Shown here: in pieces, positions 9,060-18,178 of the stretch
Position numbering within the stretch: position 1 is the first letter of the stretch
How the letters are laid out: each line of letters opens with the position of its first letter
Origin: Nostoc sp. 'Peltigera membranacea cyanobiont' N6
Lineage (GTDB): Bacteria; Cyanobacteriota; Cyanobacteriia; Cyanobacteriales; Nostocaceae
Assembly (NCBI RefSeq): GCF_002949735.1
Contig: NZ_CP026681.1
Span: 6,912,501-6,976,500, forward strand
Reading direction: 5' to 3'
DNA: 64,000 nucleotides
The notes under the pieces: generated by a model
Told to the model about the DNA's origin: nothing
What the model saw: the letters and a program-made list of their open reading frames with translations, nothing else
The model's database searches: none
Program-made: the position numbers and the translations under genes

Positions 9060-9493
9060 GTTAATAGCACCTTGAAAAAATTAGATTAACTAGCATACTT
9101 TGCTTGGTTAAATTCAAAATGCAATAATTCGGATTGTATTATAAACTAAAATGTTGGAGTTCCTGTGCCAGAGCTATTGCATTTTTGTGCCAAGACAATC
9201 AGTAAGCACCCTTTTTTGAGCAAAAATTTTGCAGGAGTACTCCAAATATCTGAATTACTATAGCCAATAGTATCTTCTTCGTATTTAATCTAATTGCAGA
9301 TTTATTGAAACAGAACTAAATTCTTGCTTTTGTAGAATGAAACAGCCTTGCTTAAAAAGGTAGTTGCCAAAGGTGCGGGGATCTTATCCGAACCATTTGC
9401 GATCGCATTAATATTCAAGTTTCATCTTCTCATCTCGATGTATGCAGAAAAAAGCTCGTTCAGTGCGAAGTAGATTAGGAAATCTGTGTTAAT
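9060..9493. other. Intergenic stretch without a gene
   Basis: About 430 bp, AT-rich, with one HIP1 site near 9401. No open frame with protein-like composition and no clear hairpin terminator was seen. Confidence 0.5.
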
Positions 9494-10690
9494 CTACGAA
9501 CTGCGAACAAGTGGTTGGTAATGAGATATGCGATGTTTGGCAACAAGCCGCTCTGTATCTACGCATCCTCTATAAATATACTTTTTCAGCAACTTACCCA
9601 CAATCGAAATACCTTGCTCAATTTCCTCTGGCGGGAGACAGAAAGTTAGACGCATCGCTGGATAACCCTGCTTATCGGGGAAAAACGCCGAACCGCACGC
9701 CAAGTATACATTTTGTGCAAAAGCTTCCTTACGAATTGTCCCAATCGGAATATCATCTGGTAACTGTACCCAGAGAAACAATCCACCCGTGGGAACTGTC
9801 CACCGGATTTCTTCAGGAAAATAACGCTCCAAAGCTTGCAACATAGTATTACGACTTTGCAGATTATCTGTGCGAAGTCGGCTGAGGTGACGGCGGTAAT
9901 GTCCTGAAGCGAGATATTCGCTAACTATTGTTTGCGAAATACTGGATGTGTGCAAGTCGTGGAGTAACTTCCGCTCAATAATTGCTTGATAATGCTTACC
10001 TGTAACTACCATATAGCCAACTCGTAAACCAGGCATTAAAGTTTTAGAAAAAGTACTTAAATAAGTTACCAAATTATTTTTATCTAAAGCTTTAATTGGT
10101 GCTGGCACTGCATCAAAATTTATTCCTTCATAAGCATTATCTTCCAAAATATGACACTCATATTTTTCAGCTAATGCTAGTAATTGTTGGCGATGATTTT
10201 GTGTTGTCGTCAATCCAGTCGGATTGTGAAAAGTACTAATAGTATAAATTAATTTCGGGCGGTGGCTGTGGAGATATTGCTCTAATAAATCTAAATTCAT
10301 CCCCTCCGCAGTCATGGGAATGCCAATAATCTTGGCTCCTAAGTTTTCTAAGATAGAAATTGCACCGTAATAAGTCGGTGCTTCCACAATCACCCAATCA
10401 CCAGGTTGGACATAATAATTCATCGCTAATGACAACCCTTGCTGAGAGCCATTAGTAATAATTAAATCCTCTGGAAAAACCTCTAATCCTTGATGTACTA
10501 ACATTTGAGCAATTTGTCTGCACAGAGTTAGTTGTCCTTGAGGCATTTCATGGGGAAAGAAAATATCAGCATCATCTTGTCTTAGCGCTCGTCTAGCAAT
10601 GAGGTTAATATCTTTTGGTGGACGAGGATAACCATAGCCAAAATTAATCATTCCTGGCTGTGTTTGTGCTTGCACCAGTGGAGTGTACAT
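9494..10690 (-). CDS. PLP-dependent aminotransferase domain left downstream of the stop in the MocR gene
   Basis: A 398-residue class-I/II aminotransferase domain that is fully open and shows no internal damage. Recognisable parts are the glycine-rich PLP phosphate loop (NGSQQGLSLAMNYY), the substrate-pocket YTISTFHNPTGLTT, the DNAYEGINF aspartate motif, the STFSKTLMPG lysine motif and RLTFCLPPEE near the end. It may be translated alone from ATG 10690, but no strong ribosome site precedes that codon because it was originally internal. It could be a 2-aminoadipate/aromatic-type transaminase, but the substrate is unknown. Compare the enclosing entry for the broken regulator. Confidence 0.6.
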   Translation of the reverse strand: MYTPLVQAQTQPGMINFGYGYPRPPKDINLIARRALRQDDADIFFPHEMPQGQLTLCRQIAQMLVHQGLEVFPEDLIITNGSQQGLSLAMNYYVQPGDWVIVEAPTYYGAISILENLGAKIIGIPMTAEGMNLDLLEQYLHSHRPKLIYTISTFHNPTGLTTTQNHRQQLLALAEKYECHILEDNAYEGINFDAVPAPIKALDKNNLVTYLSTFSKTLMPGLRVGYMVVTGKHYQAIIERKLLHDLHTSSISQTIVSEYLASGHYRRHLSRLRTDNLQSRNTMLQALERYFPEEIRWTVPTGGLFLWVQLPDDIPIGTIRKEAFAQNVYLACGSAFFPDKQGYPAMRLTFCLPPEEIEQGISIVGKLLKKYIYRGCVDTERLVAKHRISHYQPLVRSS

Positions 10691-10957
10691 ATCATAAAAA
10701 GAACACTTTTCTGGTTTTGTAATTATGACATTTTGGGCTGGAGCAAATTTAGATTCTAAGTTGGCACTCTTAAGAGAAATGCTGCTGACAAAATATCCTG
10801 AACCTTGCCGAGCAGAAACAATCCCATCTGCTTCTAAAACGTTATATGCTTCTATAACCGTAAGTTTATTAACTTGTAAAGTGTCTGCCAGAGAGCGGAT
10901 AGAAGGGAGGCGATCGCCATTTTTGAGTGCGCCAGATTTAATCAGATGACTGATGCG

Positions 10958-10978
10958 TTAGCGTAGCTCGCCGTAGGC
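10958..10978. repeat. 21-bp small dispersed repeat inserted in a HIP1 site
   Basis: On the minus strand the insert reads GCCTACGGCGAGCTACGCTA plus A. Deleting it joins flanking bases into GCGATCGC. Related sequence with GCTACGCCAACGC occurs at 39217-39248. The length and sequence fit the very short dispersed repeats (21-27 bp) known from Nostoc genomes. Confidence 0.8.
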
Positions 10979-11251
10979 ATCGCGGATCTGTAAATAAATC
11001 GGTTTGTGTGACTGCCGTTCTAATAAAATGTTCATTTTGGCGCACTCGTCAATGACTAAATAATCATCAATACTGGCAATATAAACTATTTCTACCAACT
11101 TTACCTAGTACAGTTGAGAGTTTTTTGACTATACCAGTTGAAATGCAGCTTAACTGTACTAGATCAAATCTACCAAAACTGTACCTTCTCAGTTGCCAAT
11201 TATTACGTGAAAGTAAAAGTAATAGTTCACTGTCGATCGGGTATTTTCACT

Positions 11252-11467
11252 ATGAATAAATTTAATTTTTTGTTAAATTTACGAAAATATTGGCAACATT
11301 TTGTTATTTGGGTAGCAAGTGGCTCTGACCTCCAAGTGTGGCAGGAGTCAGACTGGCATGGTAACATTTCTTGTTGGCACGCCTACGATCCAATTACAGG
11401 GCGCTCTGCCTGTTTTGGTTCTGAAGAAGAAATACGAATTTGGATTGACAAGTGTTATTACAGATAA
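11252..11467 (+). CDS. Small hypothetical protein
   Basis: A 71-residue protein from the ATG at 11252 (MNKFNFLLNLRKYWQHFVIW). The open frame extends upstream to 11138, but those residues look non-coding. It is rich in Trp and aromatics (VWQESDWHGNISCWHAYDP) and ends EEEIRIWIDKCYYR. This resembles small conserved cyanobacterial proteins of unknown role, but I cannot name the family. It is divergent from the broken MocR gene, 216 bp from start to start. Confidence 0.55.
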   Translation: MNKFNFLLNLRKYWQHFVIWVASGSDLQVWQESDWHGNISCWHAYDPITGRSACFGSEEEIRIWIDKCYYR

Positions 11468-11629
11468 AATAATTTGCTAATCAATATGACAAATAGGCAC
11501 TTCAGGACAATCGGAGACAATTCACTAGGACTTACGCAAAAACTCTCTGAAACTCTTATTTCTTTGTGTCCTTTGCGTCCTTTGCGGTTCGTTTTTTCAT
11601 GACTTTGCATAAGTCCTGTTAAAAAAGTA

Positions 11630-13183
11630 CTAGGAAACTTTACCAAATCCGCCTCCTCCAGGAGTTTCTATCACAAAAACATCCCCAGTCTTCATCTCTA
11701 CTGTTGCTGTGCTGTCTAAATTCTCTTCAATTCCATTCTGACGTTGTATCCAGTTGCGTCCGACAATTCCGGCTTCCCCACCATTTAATCCAAAAGGAGG
11801 GATAATCCGATGTCCAGAGAGAATATTAGCTGTCATGGGTTCTAAAAAACGGATGCGGCGAACAACTCCATTCCCACCGGAATATTTTCCTTTACCACCG
11901 CTATCGGGACGAAGAATAAAGCTTTCTAAAAGTACAGGATAACGGGTTTCTAAAACTTCAGGATCGGTCAAGCGGGAGTTAGTCATGTGAGAATGAACGC
12001 CATCAGTTCCATCAAAATCAATTCCTGCTCCAGAACCGCCGCAGATAGTTTCATAATATTGATATTGCTCATTCCCAAAAGTGAAATTATTCATCGTCCC
12101 TTGAGAAGCAGCCATGACACCCAAAGCGCCATATAAAGCATCAACAATAGTTTGAGAAGTTTCTACATTACCCGCGACTACTGCGGCTGGATAGGTTGGG
12201 TTGAGCATACAACCAACCGGGATAATAATTTCTAGAGGATTAAGACACCCGGCATTGAGAGGAATATTATCATCAACCAAAGTCCGAAAGACATATAAGA
12301 CTGCTGCTTGAGTTACAGCTTTAGGAGCATTAAAATTACTATTTAGTTGTTGAGAAGTTCCAGTAAAATCGATGGTTGCACTGCGGCTTTCTTGATGAAT
12401 TGTAACTTTTACTTTAATTATTGCTCCATTATCCATTTCATAAATAAATGAGCCATCCTTGAGAACTGCGATCGCACGTCTCACAGACTCTTCAGCATTA
12501 GCTTGCACAAATGTCATATAAGCTTGAACAGAATCAATTCCGTATTGTGCAACCATTTTAGAAAGTTCTTTAACTCCCCGTTCATTTGCAGCAATTTGGG
12601 CTTTGAAATCGGCTAGATTTTGGTCAGGTTTACGAGCAGGATAAGTATGATTTGAGAGGTGCTGTCTGACTACGGTTTCTCGAAAATTTCCCTCTTCAAC
12701 TAAGAGAAAATTATCAAAAAGAATTCCTTCTTCTTCTACTGTGGTGCTGTGAGGAGGCATTGAACCGGGGGTAATTCCACCAATATCTGCTTGGTGTCCG
12801 CGAGAAGCAACGTAGAATAGTGCAGAATTTTCTCCACTTTCTAGAAAAACAGGGGTAATTGCAGTTACGTCAGGAAGATGTGTACCGCCGTTATAGGGAT
12901 TATTTGATAGATAGACATTTCCCGGTTTTAGGGTATCACCTTTATCATTAATTAAACTGCGGACACTTTCGCTCATTGAGCCTAAATGTACAGGAATATG
13001 GGGGGCGTTAGCAACTAGTAATCCAGAAGAATCAAAGATCGCGCAGGAGAAATCTAACCTTTCTTTGATATTGACAGATGTTGCTGTATTTTGGAGAATA
13101 ATCCCCATTTGCTCGGCGATAAATTGATAGAGATTTTTGAATATTTCTAAGCGAACGGGATCGGGTTGAGATGTTGTGTACAT
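11630..13183 (-). CDS. hyuB: Hydantoinase B/oxoprolinase family protein (HyuB subunit)
   Basis: A 517-residue protein of the hydantoinase B/oxoprolinase family. It has KERLDFSCAIFDSSGLLVAN near the N-terminus, then LSNNPYNGGTHLPDVT, SRGHQADIGGITPGSMPP, VAGNVETSQTIVDALYGALG, GSGAGIDFDGTDGVHSHMTN and a Gly-rich end IETPGGGGFGKV. With the A subunit it would open 5-oxoproline or hydantoin rings in an ATP-dependent reaction in the cytoplasm. The ATG at 13183 is preceded by AGGA at a normal distance. The A subunit gene lies upstream on the same strand, but an RNA methyltransferase gene intervenes. Length is normal. Confidence 0.9.
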   Translation of the reverse strand: MYTTSQPDPVRLEIFKNLYQFIAEQMGIILQNTATSVNIKERLDFSCAIFDSSGLLVANAPHIPVHLGSMSESVRSLINDKGDTLKPGNVYLSNNPYNGGTHLPDVTAITPVFLESGENSALFYVASRGHQADIGGITPGSMPPHSTTVEEEGILFDNFLLVEEGNFRETVVRQHLSNHTYPARKPDQNLADFKAQIAANERGVKELSKMVAQYGIDSVQAYMTFVQANAEESVRRAIAVLKDGSFIYEMDNGAIIKVKVTIHQESRSATIDFTGTSQQLNSNFNAPKAVTQAAVLYVFRTLVDDNIPLNAGCLNPLEIIIPVGCMLNPTYPAAVVAGNVETSQTIVDALYGALGVMAASQGTMNNFTFGNEQYQYYETICGGSGAGIDFDGTDGVHSHMTNSRLTDPEVLETRYPVLLESFILRPDSGGKGKYSGGNGVVRRIRFLEPMTANILSGHRIIPPFGLNGGEAGIVGRNWIQRQNGIEENLDSTATVEMKTGDVFVIETPGGGGFGKVS

Positions 13184-13370
13184 TTTAATTCCTATTTATT
13201 TAAATTCAATGAATTGCTCGATATTTGCTCATGTAACTTAGGTTAAGTAGAGTGCAACCCAACACAAAACTTGATGAATGTTGGGTGTCACTTCACACTG
13301 CTCCCCGATGCAAGCTACAACTCAATCTACCAATTCGGGTAGTTTTCAACTCAAAAATGTGTTGAGATTA

Positions 13371-14186
13371 TCATGTTCTCGACCTATAAACCTCATACAT
13401 TAAGAGGCTACCTGCGACAGCAAGATTGAGAGAATCAACCGCACCTACCATCGGAATCCGAACAAGATGCTGGCATAAGTCTCGCTGTTCTGGAGTTAAA
13501 CCTTGGCGCTCCTCACCGAGGAAAAGAAGAGTAGAATTGGGATAATTAAACTGATGAAATTCAGCTATTCCATCTGGTGAAGCACCGATGACAGGACAGC
13601 AGTGGTTGCGTACCCAATGACGGAGCGCAGAGAAGCTTGTCCGTACAAACTTCTGGTTAAAAAGCGAACCCATAGATGCGCGAATAACATCAGGAGCAAA
13701 GGGATCTATGCTTTCTTTGATGAAGATAAACCCAGCACCTCCAACAGCTTCTGATGTGCGAATCAAGGTTCCGAGGTTTCCTGGTGAGCGAACAGTTTCA
13801 ACAGCCACCCAGCACAAACTAGGTTGTGGCGAAACATCACCCAGCTTGAACCAACGCTGACGAACAATTGCACCAACACCAGAAGCACGTTCACTCTGGG
13901 AAACACGTCGAAACTGTTCGGGTGTAAGGCTGATGCAAGGAACCCCAGAACGCCGAGATTGCCGAACTAACTTCCGTGCTAGAGGTGCTGTGAGCAGTTT
14001 CTCACTAAATGCGATCGCCGAAATCTCAAAACCGTTGTCAATTACCTTGACAAAGTTACGCACACCCTCGATGTAAAACAGTCCAGAGGCGTTCCGATAT
14101 GCGCGGTCAAATTGGAGCCTTTTAATCTCGGTTAGTGTAGCCTCAACGTCTAACCGTTCATGGCTGGAACTATTAACACCAGCCAT
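13371..14186 (-). CDS. TrmH/SpoU family RNA 2'-O-methyltransferase
   Basis: A 271-residue SPOUT methyltransferase. The N-terminal substrate-binding part (about 20-110) includes FYIEGVRNFVKVI. The catalytic part shows all three SpoU motifs: RSPGNLGTLIRTSEAVGG (motif 1, with Asn and Arg), LLFLGEERQGLTPEQ (motif 2), IPMVGAVDSLNLAVAGSLLMYE (motif 3, SAM knot). It would methylate a ribose in rRNA or tRNA; the site is unknown. An AAGGAGG sits directly against the ATG at 14186 with no spacer, so the true start could be slightly downstream. It lies between the two hydantoinase subunit genes and is probably expressed from its own promoter. Confidence 0.9.
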   Translation of the reverse strand: MAGVNSSSHERLDVEATLTEIKRLQFDRAYRNASGLFYIEGVRNFVKVIDNGFEISAIAFSEKLLTAPLARKLVRQSRRSGVPCISLTPEQFRRVSQSERASGVGAIVRQRWFKLGDVSPQPSLCWVAVETVRSPGNLGTLIRTSEAVGGAGFIFIKESIDPFAPDVIRASMGSLFNQKFVRTSFSALRHWVRNHCCPVIGASPDGIAEFHQFNYPNSTLLFLGEERQGLTPEQRDLCQHLVRIPMVGAVDSLNLAVAGSLLMYEVYRSRT

Positions 14187-14398
14187 CCTCCTTTAGCAGA
14201 GCTACTTGGCTCTCTACATAGAAAATTTGAATTAGCATGAGATATTGCGGAAACTATACCGCAGACATCAACTTCATTGCTATAAATCTTAGCACACGCT
14301 TATTCTAAGTCGGTAGATACTTGAGATTTTATTTTAATATCTATACACAACCAACTGAAAGTTCGTAAGTTTGCTTAATGAGATTAAACCTAAAATCT

Positions 14399-16492
14399 CT
14401 ATACAAAACGTTGCAAAATTAAATGATTACGTTGAGTTAATCTTGCGTTCCAATTAGGTTCAACTACAATCGTGCTAATTTTTTCAACAACGATCGCAGG
14501 CCCATTAATGCTATCTTCTGGTTGTAAATCTTCCCGTCGATAAACAGGGGTTTCATGCCATCTATCATTACTAAACATTCTTACTGTCTCAACAGATGTA
14601 GGAGTTTCATCTAAAGGGCGACTCCGAATAATTAAGGGTTCTTCTGGAGTATCCATTTTCTGAATTACTTCTACTGAGACTGATTCCACAATTAAGGTTT
14701 TATCTAATTGAATGAAACCATAACGAGATTTATGTTCATGCTCAAATTCTTGCCGCATCAATACTACATTATCGGCAAAGTTAACCGTTAAGGTAGAGTT
14801 AGTTCCTTCGTATTTTAAGTTAACTTTCCGGACTATCTTTACTTCACTATGCAATTTATCTATTTCATTTCTAGCTGGAGTTTCTAAATATTCCATTAAC
14901 TGCTGTAATTTAGGAATTAATGCTTGGGTTAAATGCTGTTCTACTCCCCCTTCTCTAATCGCTCTAATATCAGCTAATCCCATGCCATAAGCAGAGAGAA
15001 CACCAGCATAAGGGTGAAGAAATATTTTTTTCATGCCCAAGATATCAGCAATTAAACAAGCAACTTGCCCCCCTGCGCCGCCAAAACAACAAAGCACATA
15101 TTGGCTGACATCATAGCCCCGTTGCAGACTGATTTTTTTAATTGCGTTCGCCATGTTTTCTACTGCGATCGCAATAAATCCAGCAGCTACCGCTTCGGGA
15201 GTACAATCATTTAATGTCGCGCCTTGAATATCTTGGGCTAATTGGGTAAATTGCCGAATGACAGTATCTTTATCTAAAGGTAAATTGCCATCAATTCCAA
15301 AAACTGAGGGAAAATATTGTGGGTGAATTTTGCCTAACATTACATTGGCATCAGTAACTGTTAATGGGCCGCCACGTCGATAACAAGCAGGCCCGGGATT
15401 AGAACCAGCAGATTGAGGGCCGACACGATAACTAGAACCATCAAAAAAGAGAATTGAACCGCCTCCAGCCGCAATAGTATTAATTGCTAATACGGGAACT
15501 CGCATCCGCGCCCCAGCAATTTCCGAATCTAGTTGTCGTTCGTATTCTCCTTTAAAGTGGGCGACATCTGTACTTGTCCCTCCCATATCAAAGGTAATAA
15601 CTGAGTCAAAACCTGCTCTTTTACTAGTTTGAACTGCGCCGACAATACCACCAGCCGGGCCGCTTAAAATACTATCTTTGCCTTGAAATTGTTCGGCTGC
15701 AACTAAACCGCCGTCAGATTTCATGAACATTAATTTTACTCCAGGTAACTGACTCGCTATCTGGTTGACATAGCGGCGGAGAATCGGAGTTAAATAAGCA
15801 TCAACTACTGTTGTATCTCCTCGGCTGACTAATTTCATTAAAGGACTAACTTGATGAGATACAGATATTTGTGTAAAACCGATTTCTTGGGCAATTTGGG
15901 ATATTTGTTGTTCGTGATTAGGATAGCGATCGCTGTGCATAAAAACAATAGCGCAACTCCGAATTCCTATTTTGAAAAATGCTTGTAATTCCTTTTTTGC
16001 TTGTTGAATATCTACAGGAATTAATTCATTTCCATGAGCATCATAACGTTCGTTAATCTCAATTACCTGTTCATAAAGCATAGTTGGTAAAATTATCTGA
16101 CGGGCAAAGATGTTAGGACGGTTTTGGTAGCCAATTCGCAGCGCATCTTTAAACCCTTTGGTGATGAGAAGAACAACTCTATCTCCTTTCCGTTCTAACA
16201 GTGCATTTGTTGCTACTGTTGTCCCCATTTTTATAACTTCTATTACTTCAGGAGGAATGGGTTCGTTGTCGGAAAAACCTATAATATCTCGTATACCTTG
16301 AATAGCTGCATCTTGATATTGTTCGGGATTTTCTGAAAGCAGTTTATAAACTATAATCCATTGCTGATTAGGCAGAGAAACAATTAAAAAACGTTCAGGA
16401 TATCTTGAGAGTCTGTCTATAATTACCTGATTATTAGTAACGGCAACAATATCTGTGAATGTACCACCGCGATCGGCAAAAACTTTCAACAT
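14399..16492 (-). CDS. hyuA: Hydantoinase/oxoprolinase family protein (HyuA subunit)
   Basis: 697 residues from the ATG at 16492, chosen because it gives the family N-terminus MLKVFADRGGTFTDIVAV and has AGGA 10 bases upstream; an ATG at 16540 adds a poor leader. Actin-like ATPase motifs are GGTFTD at the N-terminus and VITFDMGGTSTDVAHFKG in the middle, followed by AINTIAAGGGSI and CCFGGAGGQVACLIADILG. This is the ATP-binding subunit that drives ring opening of 5-oxoproline or hydantoin with HyuB (11630-13183). Length is normal for a separate A subunit. Neighbours upstream are only repeats. Confidence 0.9.
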   Translation of the reverse strand: MLKVFADRGGTFTDIVAVTNNQVIIDRLSRYPERFLIVSLPNQQWIIVYKLLSENPEQYQDAAIQGIRDIIGFSDNEPIPPEVIEVIKMGTTVATNALLERKGDRVVLLITKGFKDALRIGYQNRPNIFARQIILPTMLYEQVIEINERYDAHGNELIPVDIQQAKKELQAFFKIGIRSCAIVFMHSDRYPNHEQQISQIAQEIGFTQISVSHQVSPLMKLVSRGDTTVVDAYLTPILRRYVNQIASQLPGVKLMFMKSDGGLVAAEQFQGKDSILSGPAGGIVGAVQTSKRAGFDSVITFDMGGTSTDVAHFKGEYERQLDSEIAGARMRVPVLAINTIAAGGGSILFFDGSSYRVGPQSAGSNPGPACYRRGGPLTVTDANVMLGKIHPQYFPSVFGIDGNLPLDKDTVIRQFTQLAQDIQGATLNDCTPEAVAAGFIAIAVENMANAIKKISLQRGYDVSQYVLCCFGGAGGQVACLIADILGMKKIFLHPYAGVLSAYGMGLADIRAIREGGVEQHLTQALIPKLQQLMEYLETPARNEIDKLHSEVKIVRKVNLKYEGTNSTLTVNFADNVVLMRQEFEHEHKSRYGFIQLDKTLIVESVSVEVIQKMDTPEEPLIIRSRPLDETPTSVETVRMFSNDRWHETPVYRREDLQPEDSINGPAIVVEKISTIVVEPNWNARLTQRNHLILQRFV

Positions 16493-17213
16493 GATTCTGT
16501 TTCCTGTATTGGCTTTGTCGGTCGTATCATCCGGGAGCATCTCAATTTAGCAAAAATATACAGAACTGACGCAAAAACCCTTTTAAATCGTTTTCCCTTG
16601 TGTCCTCCCCTGCGGGAAGCCGCTCCGCGTCTATGTGTCCTTTGCGATTCGTTTTTTATCCTCCGGGGTAAGTCAAAATTCCGTATGTAAATGAAACTTG
16701 CACATTTGGGATGCTCCCTATCATCCAGTATAAATTTAGTTGTGGAACCTGTTACAGATAAGACTAGACTCAGCATTCCGGTCAAAATTCTGAGATTAGG
16801 GATTGCCTTGGTGAACCACTTATGCGGTAAGTCTAATTCATAGACTCCCTTTTTCTTATCGTTGGGATTTAAGGCTGGAAGTGGCTAACGTGCATGTTCG
16901 CACCAGAGGATGAGTTGAAACTACTCATCCATTTGGAGAGATGATATTGCTCAATGCGATCGCTAAAAGTATTGCTCAAAAATTGTAATAATATTTAACA
17001 TGAGTCTAGGTTGTGTAATTTAGATTAACTATTGCAGAGAAATTCTCTCAGAGTTAGTAGAATGACAAATACAACGAGGCAACTATTTTATGGATTAGTT
17101 ACTCTAGAACTGTAGACTACGTTTTCAGTCCTGAGTTATTTCCGTATTTTGCCTCTGAGGCATACTAATCAAGACTACACCAAATCCTTCATTAAGAGCT
17201 CCCACAAATCATA
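16493..17213. other. Intergenic region upstream of infC, containing repeat sequence
   Basis: A 720-bp stretch without a convincing gene. At 16561-16660 a TGTGTCC...TTTGCG...TTCGTTTTTT repeat carries a nested short element (16608-16632, CCCTGCGGGAAGCCGCTCCG). That type is common in Nostoc. The part from 16800 to 17213 would hold the infC promoter and leader, but I could not identify a box with confidence. Confidence 0.5.
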
Positions 17214-17747
17214 ATGCCTGTGATTGAGAAGAAAAGAACTCGCGATCTGCCCCAAATTAACGAACGAATTCGTTTCCCGAAAATTCGGGTAATTGATACT
17301 GACGGTGCCCAACTGGGAATTATGCCCCCACAAGAAGCACTACAACTAGCAGAAGAAAAAGAGTTAGATTTGGTGCTTATAAGTGACAAAGCTGACCCGC
17401 CAGTTTGTCGGATTATGGACTACGGGAAATATAAGTTTGAGCAGGAGAAAAAGGCGCGGGAAGCCCGGAAAAAGCAGCACACGGCTGATGTCAAAGAAGT
17501 TAAGATGCGCTACAAAATAGAAGAACACGACTACAACGTGCGTGTTAAGCAAGCAGAGCGCTTTTTGAAAGATGGCGATAAAGTCAAAGCGACTGTGATG
17601 TTCCGGGGCCGAGAAATTCAACACAGCGACCTAGCAGAAGAATTGCTCAAGCGAATGGCAACGGATTTGGAGCCTTATGGCGAGCTTCAACAAGCGCCTA
17701 AAAAAGAAGGGCGAAACATGATGATGCTCATCTCGCCCAAAAAATAA
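17214..17747 (+). CDS. infC: Translation initiation factor IF-3
   Basis: A 177-residue IF-3 of normal length. The N-terminal domain (about 10-80) has INERIRFPKIRVID and LGIMPPQEALQLAEEKELDL, then PPVCRIMDYGKYKFEQEKK forms the linker. The C-terminal domain has KEVKMRYKIEEHDYNVR and FLKDGDKVKATVMFRGREI, both classic. It binds the 30S subunit and proofreads start-codon/initiator-tRNA pairing. The start ATG gives a conventional N-terminus. The gene is monocistronic here, with a strong terminator 30 bp downstream. The rpmI and rplT partners found next to it in many bacteria are absent, as is usual in cyanobacteria. Confidence 0.97.
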   Translation: MPVIEKKRTRDLPQINERIRFPKIRVIDTDGAQLGIMPPQEALQLAEEKELDLVLISDKADPPVCRIMDYGKYKFEQEKKAREARKKQHTADVKEVKMRYKIEEHDYNVRVKQAERFLKDGDKVKATVMFRGREIQHSDLAEELLKRMATDLEPYGELQQAPKKEGRNMMMLISPKK

Positions 17748-17776
17748 TCCTCTAACTGTTGAATAGACCAAGTTTG

Positions 17777-17808
17777 AAAAACCCCCGGCTATAAGTCAGG
17801 GGTTTTTT
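17777..17808 (+). terminator. Rho-independent terminator of infC
   Basis: AAAAACCCC pairs with GGGGTTTTTT across a loop of about 13 bases, ending in six T. It sits 30 bp after the infC stop codon. The A-tract means it may also work in the reverse direction. Confidence 0.85.
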
Positions 17809-17936
17809 CGTTGGGATGCAAGATGCGCCCAAAACTTTAAAGTCATTTAAATTTATCTAAAATCGATAGTCCTGAAGGCTGAGTGGGAAACATAATACTC
17901 AGTTACTCAGGACTTTTGCTATTTCCAGGGGACGCG

Positions 17937-18116
17937 GGAGACAAGGGGACAAGGGGACAAGGGGACAAGGAGGACAAGGAGGACAAGGAGGACAAGGAGG
18001 ACAAGGAGGACAAGGAGGACAAGGAGGACAAGGAGGACAAGGAGGACAAGGAGGACAAGGAGGACAAGGAGGACAAGGAGGACAAGGAGGACAAGGAGGA
18101 CAAGGAGGACAAGGAA
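17937..18116. repeat. Tandem array: four 8-bp units then 17 copies of a 9-bp unit
   Basis: The array begins with GGGGACAA-type 8-bp units (about 17937-17963) and then changes to GACAAGGAG, 9 bp, repeated 17 times from 17964 to 18116, the last unit ending in A instead of G. The 9-bp period keeps frames open on both strands (Asp-Lys-Glu on plus), so apparent genes here are artefacts. It ends 62 bp before the next start codon. Confidence 0.95.
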
Positions 18117-18178
18117 GTATATTTCATTTCTTCCCTTGCCCCCCATTACGCGGTGATACTACCAGAAAATAAAACTGC

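Larger units (their letters stand above)
9494..11035 (-). pseudogene. MocR/GntR-type regulator with aminotransferase domain, interrupted by a 21-bp insert
   Basis: Read from the ATG at 11035-11033, the frame gives a GntR winged helix, MNILLERQSHKPIYLQIRD, a 21-bp insert ending in TAA, then RISHLIKSGALKNGDRLPS, SIRSLADTLQVNKLTVIEAY and ARQGSGYFV. It continues in the same frame into a complete fold-type-I PLP aminotransferase (ATG 10690; 398 residues) with ITNGSQQGLSL, YTISTFHNPTG and STFSKTLMPGLRVGY, whose Lys is the PLP Schiff-base residue. The full length would be about 513 residues, normal for MocR. The stop removes the DNA-binding domain, so the locus is either dead or makes a free aminotransferase from 10690. 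Removing the 21 bp restores QIRDRISHLI. Confidence 0.8.

Noticed and set aside
16486..16785. 99-codon minus-strand frame upstream of hyuA
   Set aside because: It overlaps the hyuA start and runs through a TTTGCG-type repeat with a nested short element.
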